Virus record (IMG/VR): IMGVR_UViG_3300031670_000658
Location: 1-27,282 of that record
Length of the DNA stretch: 27,282 nucleotides
Direction: 5' to 3' (one strand)
DNA from: a virus
Part shown: positions 13,363 to 19,893 of the stretch, piece after piece
Layout of the letters: each line of letters starts with the position of its first letter
How positions within the stretch are numbered: the stretch's first letter is position 1
Translations under genes and position numbers: made by a program
Notes under the pieces: generated by a model
What the model was told of the DNA's origin: nothing
The model's input: only the letters and a program-made list of their open reading frames with translations
Database searches by the model: none

Positions 13363-13896
13363 ATGCTGCAACTTGACGGTTCAACCAATTCGCAGGATGT
13401 CCAAAATGGACTCGCAAGCTTCGAGGCATCCCTCGGCGATTATTCCGGGGCGCTTGCCTCGATCGCGGAGGACTTCCGTCAGATGGTTGCCGAGCAATTT
13501 GCGACCCAGGGGGAATCCGGCGGCACTCCGTGGGCGGACCTTGCTCCTTCCACGCAGCGGCGCAAGAAGGGCGGCGGAAGCATCCTCCAGAACACGGGCG
13601 CGCTGCTTCAGTCGCTTACCGACGCCGGATCGCCGGACCACGTGCAGGCCGGCGACAACCTTTCGCTCACGATGGGCACCGACCTTCCCTACGCAGTGTT
13701 TCAGCAGAAGGGCGCAGGCTGGGGCCTTGGTGAAACGTCACTGCCGCCCGCTCCCCGGCACGGTCCCGGCGTTCCGATGCGCCCGCTGCTGGTGCTGACC
13801 GCGGATGCCCAGGACCGCTGGGTGGGTTTTGTCGCCCAGCAAATCCAATCGCAATCGTCTTTACTTAGTGTGGGGGAATTGGGATCGCAATTCTGA
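13363..13896 (+). CDS. Virion morphogenesis protein, Mu gpG-like
   Basis: 177 residues from ATG 13363 with GGGAAGAA upstream. It matches the phage virion morphogenesis (tail completion, gpG/gpS) family: SIAEDFRQMVAEQFATQGES, the signature GTPWADLAPSTQRRKKGGGSI, LQNTGALLQSLTDAG, TDLPYAVFQQKGAG, and near the end HGPGVPMRPLLVLT (the family PxRPF-like motif). It acts in head-tail joining. In Mu this gene lies before the protease; here it follows the connector, a different order. Confidence 0.88.
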   Translation: MLQLDGSTNSQDVQNGLASFEASLGDYSGALASIAEDFRQMVAEQFATQGESGGTPWADLAPSTQRRKKGGGSILQNTGALLQSLTDAGSPDHVQAGDNLSLTMGTDLPYAVFQQKGAGWGLGETSLPPAPRHGPGVPMRPLLVLTADAQDRWVGFVAQQIQSQSSLLSVGELGSQF

Positions 13897-13916
13897 AGGA
13901 TGAAGGATGAAAGGGA

Positions 13917-14080
13917 AGAAATTACGAATTACGAAACCAGTTCAAGGGTGGCCGTGGCAACTCGTTATTCGTAATTTCAAACCGGCGTTGGGATGAGAGG
14001 AAAAGAAATTGGGAATTACAAATTACAAAACCAGATCAAAGCAGGATTTAGTAACTCGTAATTGGTAATTCGTAATTCTT
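13917..14080. repeat. Two tandem AATTACGAATTACG palindromic repeats
   Basis: Copy 1 (13917-13980) runs from AATTACGAATTACGAAACCA to CTCGTTATTCGTAATTTC. Copy 2 (about 14006-14080) runs from GGGAATTACAAATTACAAAA to CTCGTAATTGGTAATTCGTA. Both share an AACCAG-TCAA inner segment, so one is a diverged duplicate of the other. Confidence 0.8.
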
Positions 14081-14102
14081 ACCTCGGTATTTGGAAGAGC
14101 AA

Positions 14103-14657
14103 ATGATTCAAAAATATCAAGCCCAATTCGCAAAGCCGTTAGTCGATCAACTGATTGCCATCTTCCAACGCGACCAGCAGGCGGCGCTCGATATTGTCAA
14201 CGCCGCGCGGCCGGCGGGACGCCCGCTCGGCGCCTTTGCCGCATTCTTAAAAGAAGCAGCGCCGATTCAGAACTGGCCGGCCCTGGTTCTGGTCGCTCAG
14301 CAGGTGACCTTCGATCTTGCGAGCGACCTCGATGTGCGGAGCGAGGCCCTGCATTTCTTTTGCGCCGCGGCCCTGGTGGGCACAGACCCTGAATGGATGG
14401 CTGAGGACGCCATGGACACGCTGCGGGTTGTCGATATCGTTCTAACTTCCGTGCCGCTTTCGGACTTTTACACGCCGCTGGCCATCAGCCACACGACCGT
14501 CCCTGGCGGCCTGACACCGGGGCTTGATCCGGCGGTTTCCAAAATCCTGGATCTCCAAATCATCCGGCACGACCTGGGCGCCCTGGTTGCGCGGCGGGGG
14601 GGGGCGCTGGCGCGCGGCCCGCAAATCGAATTCGTAATTGATTTGGAGGAACGATGA
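14103..14657 (+). CDS. Neck/tail completion-type phage protein, function unassigned
   Basis: 184 residues from ATG 14103, with GGAAGAG six bases upstream; TTG 14091 is the longer alternative. Helical N-terminus (QFAKPLVDQLIAIFQRDQQA), then alternating strands (WPALVLVAQQVTFDLASDLD, ALHFFCAAALVG, LRVVDIVLTSV) and a C-terminal ALARGPQIEFVIDLEE strand. The fold pattern and position, after gpG and before the tail tube (interrupted by a beta-helix gene), suggest a tail terminator/DUF1834-like role. I cannot name the family from sequence. A G-run (GCGGGGGGGGGCGC near 14600) is a place to check for sequencing slippage. Confidence 0.6.
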   Translation: MIQKYQAQFAKPLVDQLIAIFQRDQQAALDIVNAARPAGRPLGAFAAFLKEAAPIQNWPALVLVAQQVTFDLASDLDVRSEALHFFCAAALVGTDPEWMAEDAMDTLRVVDIVLTSVPLSDFYTPLAISHTTVPGGLTPGLDPAVSKILDLQIIRHDLGALVARRGGALARGPQIEFVIDLEER

Positions 14658-14688
14658 TGAGAACGCGCTTTCAAAGGCTTGGCGACTG

Positions 14689-14770
14689 GCGACGTGGGAT
14701 TGAAGGATTGGAGATTGGGCGATTGAAGGAATTGGCGATTGAAAGGTGGATGACTGAAGGATTGGAAATC
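14689..14770. repeat. GATTGAAGGATTGG low-complexity repeat
   Basis: A string of GATTGAAGGATTGGAGATTG-like units between two genes. It keeps the frame of the beta-helix gene open upstream, which creates a spurious N-terminal extension (to 14654). Confidence 0.7.
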
Positions 14771-16762
14771 ATGAAATCAGCAAATCTGGCAATCGGTAAA
14801 TCCCTGCTTCTCGCCTCGCTTTTCCTGGCGCTGGCCGGCAACGCACTGGCGCAGACCAAGACCACGGTTACCGACACTCTCTACTCTCCTGCCGGAAACA
14901 CACTCTCCGGCACGATTACCATCGCCAACAACGCCACCTTTACGGCTGCGGATGGCACGATTGTGCCCAAGGGGACTATCGCCACTGCCACAGTCGCCAA
15001 TGGAACTTTCTCCGTGGCGCTCGTGCCAAACACAGGCTCCACGCCGTCTGGCTCAAGCTACAACGTCATCTACAGCTTAGGTAGCGTCTACCTTAACGAG
15101 ACTTGGGTTGTGCCGTCTTCCGGTCCAGTGGGTCTGGCTGCCGTGCGGACTAGCCCTCCACCATCCCTTAATGTGCTGATTGCGGCATCGCAATTGCCGG
15201 CGACAATTAACGGATCGGCCATTGAAGACAAGGGCGGACAAGTCTTCAATGTTAAATCCTATGGAGCCGCAGGCGATGGGACAACGAACGACTCAACAGC
15301 GATTGCGGCGGCGGAGACGGCTGCTGCGGCTTCGCACGGTGTGGTCTTTTTCCCTTGCGGAACTTACGAAGTAGCCTCGGGACTGACGATTTCCGGCTCG
15401 CTCAGCTTTGAAGGCAGCGGGCAATCCTGCTCGACTATCCAGGCGACTGCGGCGCTTACGGGCGACGAAATCTCCGTGGCAGCTTCCGGCGTCACGTTCC
15501 GCCACATCACTATCGACGCCGCGCAACACGCTTCCCACGCCATTGCTGTTGCCGTAGCTGCGTCGAACGTTACGCTGGAGCAAGCGACGGCGGAAAACTC
15601 GCAAGGATTTAATTTTTCTGCATCGGGTCCGGGTATCTCCAATCTTCTTGTAACGGATTCCACTTTTGTGGGCGGAGGCCCTGGGGATTTCTATTTTGGG
15701 ATGTCGGGAAGTTATTCGGCGTCGAACGTCCGCATCGTCAACAGCACGTTTGGGAGCACCGCAGCGCCGTCGAATCTCGATGCGGGCCAAGCGCACGTTT
15801 CTCTTTACGTCACCACAGCATCGGGAGCGGCACTTTCCGGGGTAACCATTGCCAACAACCAAGTCTACTTCCCGATCCTGGCCGCGCAAGAGTCAGACGG
15901 CATCGTCGTCGCGGCAGGGCTGACGAGCGTTGGAACACTTTCCAACGTCACCGTAAGTTCGAATCTCATTGAAGGAACGCCGGGCACGAATCCCGCCTAT
16001 TACTCCAATGGTTTGGAAGTGGGAAACGCCGATGCGGTGACGATCTCCAGCAACGTCCTTATAAACGGGCAGCACGGTATTTTGGTAGAGCCGGACACGG
16101 CCAACGATGCGATTCATGGCAGCATCACCGGCAATTATGTGAGCGACGCGCTGACCGGAGCGACCAACGCCATTGACATCAGGGGCTACTGCTTATATTC
16201 GGCAGTCGGGAATTATGTTCAGTCGGGAACTGCTGGCGCGGCCATCAGCCAGGCGGGGCAAGGAGCCGTCTCCGGCAATCAGATCATTGCCGGTCAGCAT
16301 GGCATCATCGTCAACAACGGCGGGGTGCCCGTCAGCGGCAACACGATCACAGAAAGCTCTGCAACCGGCTATCCCATTGAGATGCGCTGCCTTCAGGCGT
16401 CCGCATGCCTCAGCAATTCGGTGACCGGAAACACGATCCACGGGCACGCGAGCGGCTACGGAATTTACTTCGTCAATTCCACGCAGCCCTTCGCCAACCT
16501 TTCGGTTTCAGGGAATACGATCGACAGTTCGTATTACGGCATTATTTTTAACACCACGGGCGATTCCGGGATCATCGGCAACAACAGCTTTTCTTCCGTC
16601 ACCAAGCCTTATTATGCCATTCCGGCAGCGGTAGTGTCTGCACAGGTTGGCTCCGCCGCGCCCAGCGGATCGTGCGCGAACGGCAGCCGCTACGTTAATA
16701 CAGCAGGCGGCTCGGGAACTACGTTCTACGGCTGCGAGGCTGGTGCGTGGGCGGCGAAGTAA
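14771..16762 (+). CDS. Secreted-type right-handed beta-helix protein 1 (tailspike-like)
   Basis: 663 residues from ATG 14771; the open frame to 14654 is translated repeat. A classical signal peptide (KSANLAIGKSLLLASLFLAL, then AGNALA/Q) opens the protein. Next is a beta domain of about 100 residues (SGTITIANNATF...). Then DKGGQVFNVKSYGAAGDGTT begins a pectate-lyase-type right-handed beta-helix, the entry motif shared with many phage tailspikes, with many NNxI/SGNxI coils up to about residue 620. The last 37 residues (SAAPSGSC...YGCEAGAWAAK) recur in the second beta-helix protein. It could bind or degrade surface polysaccharide. A signal peptide is odd for a virion protein, and so is the position inside the neck/tail genes. 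Confidence 0.8.
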   Translation: MKSANLAIGKSLLLASLFLALAGNALAQTKTTVTDTLYSPAGNTLSGTITIANNATFTAADGTIVPKGTIATATVANGTFSVALVPNTGSTPSGSSYNVIYSLGSVYLNETWVVPSSGPVGLAAVRTSPPPSLNVLIAASQLPATINGSAIEDKGGQVFNVKSYGAAGDGTTNDSTAIAAAETAAAASHGVVFFPCGTYEVASGLTISGSLSFEGSGQSCSTIQATAALTGDEISVAASGVTFRHITIDAAQHASHAIAVAVAASNVTLEQATAENSQGFNFSASGPGISNLLVTDSTFVGGGPGDFYFGMSGSYSASNVRIVNSTFGSTAAPSNLDAGQAHVSLYVTTASGAALSGVTIANNQVYFPILAAQESDGIVVAAGLTSVGTLSNVTVSSNLIEGTPGTNPAYYSNGLEVGNADAVTISSNVLINGQHGILVEPDTANDAIHGSITGNYVSDALTGATNAIDIRGYCLYSAVGNYVQSGTAGAAISQAGQGAVSGNQIIAGQHGIIVNNGGVPVSGNTITESSATGYPIEMRCLQASACLSNSVTGNTIHGHASGYGIYFVNSTQPFANLSVSGNTIDSSYYGIIFNTTGDSGIIGNNSFSSVTKPYYAIPAAVVSAQVGSAAPSGSCANGSRYVNTAGGSGTTFYGCEAGAWAAK

Positions 16763-16764
16763 GG

Positions 16765-16790
16765 CAATTATGAATTACGAATGAGCTCTG
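16765..16790. repeat. AATTATGAATTACGAATG remnant
   Basis: A short one-armed piece of the AATTACG family in the gap before the tail tube gene. Confidence 0.5.
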
Positions 16791-16806
16791 CAAAAGGGAG
16801 GAATTT

Positions 16807-17406
16807 ATGGCTAATGTGGATGTAACAAAAATTCATCAGGGGCCTGGGAAACTGTGGCTTGACGTCACCGTCCCGACCAGCGGCAACCGCTTGGTGATCG
16901 ATTCCAGCGGAACACCCACGGTCGGTACCCCGCTCTTTGCGGGAGCAACCGACGGGGCGGCGACGATTGTTCTGACACCTAAGCTGGCGGAGATCAACGC
17001 CGATCAGGTGGCCGGGCCGGTGGACGTGGTGATGACGGCTGAGGCCGCAGATATCGAGGTCACGTTGATGGAGTCCGACCTGGCCAAGCTGAAGAGCTAC
17101 ATTGTCAACGGGTCTTTCACTACCGGGACGGACAGCACGCTGCCCGCAGGCTCGCAAACCTATGAAGAGATTTCGTTCGGAGGCTTGATCGCGATTCCCA
17201 AGACCTCCGTGGCGGTGATTTCCGCGCGGCGTGACGCCTCGGGGAAGTTCGTCGTGGCGCAACTCTACCAGGCGTACCAGGCTGAGGCCGTGCAAGTGCC
17301 CTTCCAGCGGGCCAAGGTGACCACTTACAAGGTGAAGTTTGCAGGACTTGCCGATCCCACTCGCCCCATCGGCGACCAAGTCGGCAAGATTTATCGCCAG
17401 ACATAA
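16807..17406 (+). CDS. Major tail (tube) protein
   Basis: 199 residues from ATG 16807 with GGGAGGAAT upstream. The protein is strongly beta: KIHQGPGKLWLDVTVPTSGN, FAGATDGAATIVLTPKLAEI, ADIEVTLMESDLAKLKSYIV, PKTSVAVISARRD and AKVTTYKVKFAGLADP. This matches siphophage tail tube proteins, which stack as hexameric rings. The following chaperone and tape measure genes place it firmly. No sheath gene accompanies it, so the tail should be non-contractile. Confidence 0.75.
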   Translation: MANVDVTKIHQGPGKLWLDVTVPTSGNRLVIDSSGTPTVGTPLFAGATDGAATIVLTPKLAEINADQVAGPVDVVMTAEAADIEVTLMESDLAKLKSYIVNGSFTTGTDSTLPAGSQTYEEISFGGLIAIPKTSVAVISARRDASGKFVVAQLYQAYQAEAVQVPFQRAKVTTYKVKFAGLADPTRPIGDQVGKIYRQT

Positions 17407-17451
17407 TCCGGGATTACCGGCTGGCCAAAAACGCAGGTTGAGGGTGTGCTG

Positions 17452-17937
17452 ATGTCCAAAGGAAACCACATCGCGACGGCGATGGACTGGCGAGCGGCAA
17501 CGCAGGCTGAGCGCGAGGCTCGCGCCGAACCCCTGGTGCTGCCAAGCGGCGCCACGATTCTGGCTGCGCGGCCGGACCCGCTCGAATGGATCATTTCCGG
17601 CCGCATACCCCAAGGGTTGCTGGGAGTGGCGCTCGACGATCCGCACTCGTCGCTCGCGCGGCGGGACCGGGAACTGACCCGGGAGGAAATTATCGACCTG
17701 GCAAAATTTGCGGCCCGGCTGGTCATCGCGAGCGTTGTCGATCCGCCCATCGGAGACGGGCCGGACGAGCTTCCGCTCGACGAGATTCCGCTCCGCGATC
17801 GTGCTTATATCTTTGAGTGGGCGTGTCGCGGCTTGAGCGGAACAAACGGCAACGGCGCGAAATCGGAAAGTCCGGCGAACAATTCAACCGAGGAGGACCT
17901 CTCCAGCGACAAGCTGGAGGGGTTTCGTCAGAAGTGA
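17452..17937 (+). CDS. Tail assembly chaperone, short (G-type) product
   Basis: 161 residues from ATG 17452 (GAGGG seven bases upstream; GTG 17446 is an alternative). Sequence: an N-terminal LPSGATILAARPDPLEWIIS strand/loop, then helices (REEIIDLAKFAARLVIASVV, LRDRAYIFEWACRGL) and a Ser/Asn/Glu-rich tail. The layout resembles G-type tail chaperones that coat the tape measure before tube assembly. Between tube and tape measure genes this is the expected gene. The end overlaps an open +1 frame that continues as a T-type extension; see the frameshift site. Confidence 0.72.
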   Translation: MSKGNHIATAMDWRAATQAEREARAEPLVLPSGATILAARPDPLEWIISGRIPQGLLGVALDDPHSSLARRDRELTREEIIDLAKFAARLVIASVVDPPIGDGPDELPLDEIPLRDRAYIFEWACRGLSGTNGNGAKSESPANNSTEEDLSSDKLEGFRQK

Positions 17938-18142
17938 CAATTTTATCCTGCTGGCCGTGGCCGCAGAAAAATTCGGTTGCCGTCCAAGCCGCATGGCGGG
18001 CCTCCGCGATCCCGTGCTGGCGCTCGATTTTGACCTGGCGGCAGCGGCAAAATTGCTGGAGGCAGAGCGGGCCAATGCCTTGATGGAAGATCCGGCGGAG
18101 GAAGCGTTCGCGCGCCGGCAGACACGGAATGTTCGATGGTGA
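17837..18142 (+). CDS. Tail assembly chaperone extension frame (T-type), reached by +1 shift
   Basis: The open frame runs from after TGA 17834-17836 to TGA 18140-18142. The part that looks like protein begins at about 17927: VRSDNFILLAVAAEKFGC, then RPSRMAGLRDPVLALDFDL, AAAAKLLEAERANALMEDPA. Coding-like composition starts before the first possible starts (GTG 17957, ATG 17993), neither of which has a ribosome-binding site. That favours synthesis as a 229-residue fusion with the upstream chaperone: 158 residues plus 71. Tail chaperone pairs made by frameshift are conserved in long-tailed phages. The tape measure gene follows after 47 bases, as expected. Confidence 0.55.
   Translation, partial: AEQTATARNRKVRRTIQPRRTSPATSWRGFVRSDNFILLAVAAEKFGCRPSRMAGLRDPVLALDFDLAAAAKLLEAERANALMEDPAEEAFARRQTRNVRW
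17923..17928 (+). other. Candidate +1 ribosomal frameshift site TTT CGT
   Basis: In the zero frame the chaperone ends GAG GGG TTT CGT CAG AAG TGA. A +1 slip of tRNA-Phe from TTT to TTC here continues as GF|VRSDNFILLAVAAEK. TTT CGT is the same heptamer core as the influenza PA-X +1 site. No ribosome-binding site precedes the downstream frame. Confidence 0.5.
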
Positions 18143-18189
18143 TGCACCTCAAAACGACCCATGGCTCTCCCGAGCCCCAGGAATAAATT

Positions 18190-19053
18190 ATGGCTGGAAA
18201 TAACGCTGCTGAGCTTCTAATTCGTATCGCCGCCGATCCTTCCCAGGCGGAATCGAGCATCCAGGAATTCCGCTCGAAGTTCGGGTCGAACTTGAGCGGT
18301 ATGACCTCGGATATCTCGCAATGGTCGAGCCAGGGGACGAAGAATTTCGGGGGCGTGCAGCAATCCCTCGGAGGACTGACCACCAGCTTCGGCAGCAGCC
18401 TGGGCAGTCTGAATACTTCCTTTAATCAGAGCCGGCAAACCGCCACGCTGTGGAGGTCGGATATCTCGAGCGCTTTTACGACGGCCATGAGTGCATCCGG
18501 GGCTTTGCAAACGAGCCTTCTGGGAAGCTTCCAGTTATTTGACTCCGCCCTGGTCCGAAACATCGGCAATGCGAGCGTTTGGCAGAAGAGCGTGGGCCAG
18601 GCTTTCGAGAAGGCTGCTTTGACCTCCATCAGCGCCATCGCCAAAGAAGCGATTGTCCGAGCTCTCTTTTCGACCGCGCTGGGTTTCTACATGCTTGCTG
18701 TAGGCGACTTCGCGGGCGCGGGCCAGGCGTTTGAGGCAGCAGCGGTATTCGGGGCCGTGGGTGGCGCCGCGGGGCTCGCGAGCAGTGCGCTCGGAGGGGG
18801 AAGTTCCTCATCAAGCAAGAGCTCATCGGGCAGTACGTCCAAGACCAGCAAGTCTTCAACCAGTGCGCAATCGACCAGTTCCAAAACCTCTTCTTCTCAG
18901 CAACAGACGGTCCAGATCATTTTCCAGGGCCCGATTTACGGAGGTCAAGCGGGCATCGATCAGCTTACCCAGGAGATTTCGAGAGCCGTCCAAGAACGTG
19001 ATGTAAATCTTGTTGCCTACACCACCGTGCGGCAACCGGCAACGCGAGCATGA
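18190..19053 (+). CDS. Tail tape measure-like protein, very short
   Basis: 287 residues from ATG 18190. The N-terminus AGNNAAELLIRIAADPSQAE is typical of tape measure proteins. It is followed by Ser/Gly-rich heptad-like sequence (SSLGSLNTSFNQSRQTATLW), a central hydrophobic, Ala/Gly-rich stretch (about residues 150-205: ALFSTALGFYMLAVGDFAGA and AAAVFGAVGGAAGLASSALG) that could insert in the host membrane, a Ser/Lys/Thr-only linker (about 205-240) and a C-terminal strand VQIIFQGPIYGG. Tape measures usually exceed 600 residues; at roughly 0.15 nm per residue this one implies a tail near 40 nm. It may be an internally deleted form. Confidence 0.65.
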   Translation: MAGNNAAELLIRIAADPSQAESSIQEFRSKFGSNLSGMTSDISQWSSQGTKNFGGVQQSLGGLTTSFGSSLGSLNTSFNQSRQTATLWRSDISSAFTTAMSASGALQTSLLGSFQLFDSALVRNIGNASVWQKSVGQAFEKAALTSISAIAKEAIVRALFSTALGFYMLAVGDFAGAGQAFEAAAVFGAVGGAAGLASSALGGGSSSSSKSSSGSTSKTSKSSTSAQSTSSKTSSSQQQTVQIIFQGPIYGGQAGIDQLTQEISRAVQERDVNLVAYTTVRQPATRA

Positions 19054-19062
19054 AGGAAATTG

Positions 19063-19135
19063 AAGGATTGTTTGATTGAGCGATTGTTCGATTGAAAAAA
19101 TGATTCAATCATGCAATCACTCCATCGCTGAATGA
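19063..19135. repeat. GATTGTTTGATTGAGCGATTG palindromic repeat
   Basis: The left part TTGATTGAGCGATTG and the right part CAATCATGCAATCACTCCAT are imperfect inverted repeats around AAAAAATGATT. It is related to the GATTG-type elements at 11514 and 14689. Confidence 0.65.
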
Positions 19136-19139
19136 GCTT

Positions 19140-19526
19140 ATGGCAAACCCTAAAATCGTTTACACACCGGCGGGCGGAACGGAGCAGACTTTGAACTTCT
19201 CTTCTCCTCCCAGGCAACAGCCCGGATACCTGAAGACCGCCATCCGGCATGACAACATTTCAACGGCCGGCGTCCGTGAGTCGGTCCTGGAGCGGATCGA
19301 CGCCTTCCTGGAATTTACGATGGATTACCTCCAGGCGGGAACAGACTTGGCGAACTGGGCGGCGTTTCTCGACTATGCGCTCACCGGAGGTCCGTTTGCG
19401 TTTTATCCCGATGCGTCCCAGATGGGGTACGTCAACTGCATGCTCGAAAATACGGACGCGCAAATTGCCTACAAGGCGCCGGGATTGTATTCGCTCACGC
19501 TGAAACTCCGGCAGCAAGTTACATAG
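19140..19526 (+). CDS. Distal tail-type phage protein, function unassigned
   Basis: 128 residues from ATG 19140. Beta-rich N-terminus (PKIVYTPAGGTEQTLNFSSP), a conserved-looking RHDNISTAGVRESVLERIDAF helix-strand, and an aromatic stretch (FLEFTMDYLQAGTDLANWAAFLDYALTGGPFAFYPD), ending YSLTLKLRQQV. The position directly after the tape measure and before the hub is that of the distal tail/baseplate ring protein in siphophages, and the strand-rich ends agree. No diagnostic motif, so the role is positional. Confidence 0.6.
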   Translation: MANPKIVYTPAGGTEQTLNFSSPPRQQPGYLKTAIRHDNISTAGVRESVLERIDAFLEFTMDYLQAGTDLANWAAFLDYALTGGPFAFYPDASQMGYVNCMLENTDAQIAYKAPGLYSLTLKLRQQVT

Positions 19527-19596
19527 GGCAAGGCGCGACTGCCGGGCTTGCGCGCGCCCGGCGCTCGAAAGAATTATTGTACGCACGAGAGATTCT

Positions 19597-19779
19597 ATGG
19601 CGATTCAAACGAACCCCAGCTTTGACACGAACAACGCGGCGCTGGTCAAACGTCCGCTTTACGTCCTGATGATCGAAGGCATCGCGTCACCCCTTACAAC
19701 GTTCCGTCCCCAAGACATGCAGGTTGCGGTCTCCGGTTACGGAATGAGCGGATATGGGACGACGGGATACGGCTACTAA
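19597..19779 (+). CDS. Probable N-terminal fragment of the tail hub protein
   Basis: 60 residues from ATG 19597: AIQTNPSFDTNNAALVKRPL, YVLMIEGIASPLTTFRPQDM, then a Gly/Tyr repeat SGYGMSGYGTTGYGY before TAA. The first strand-forming part resembles the very start of central tail hub proteins (about 500 residues) of related phages, which continue after the Gly/Tyr turn into a DxGxxPYLxVPxG segment. Exactly such a segment (DFGRMPYLKVPQGV) lies 2.7 kb downstream inside the 1328-residue protein. I infer that a large module was inserted between the two. It could also be a functional small tail protein. Confidence 0.5.
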   Translation: MAIQTNPSFDTNNAALVKRPLYVLMIEGIASPLTTFRPQDMQVAVSGYGMSGYGTTGYGY

Positions 19780-19809
19780 AGGCAGAGGCCTGCAAAGAGA
19801 GGAGAAATC

Positions 19810-19885
19810 CAATTACGAATGACGAATTACAAATTACAAAAGGCAACATCTAAGAACGGAAATGCGTAATTCATAATTCGTAATT
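19810..19885. repeat. AATTACGAATGACGAATTAC palindromic repeat
   Basis: The left arm AATTACGAATGACGAATTAC, the centre AAAAGGCAACATCTAAGAAC, and the right arm GTAATTCATAATTCGTAATT lie in the gap between hub fragment and large fusion protein. The fusion gene has no visible ribosome-binding site because of it. Confidence 0.8.
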
Positions 19886-19893
19886 TTGCGATC

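Noticed and set aside
14654-14770. N-terminal extension of the first beta-helix protein
   Set aside because: It is encoded by GATTGAAGGATTGG repeats and would bury the signal peptide. ATG 14771 begins a standard signal peptide.
17817-18083. Separate ORF starting at ATG 17817 downstream of the tail chaperone
   Set aside because: Its frame overlaps the chaperone and gives a Trp/Arg-rich product with no pattern. The frame one base away gives the protein-like chaperone extension.
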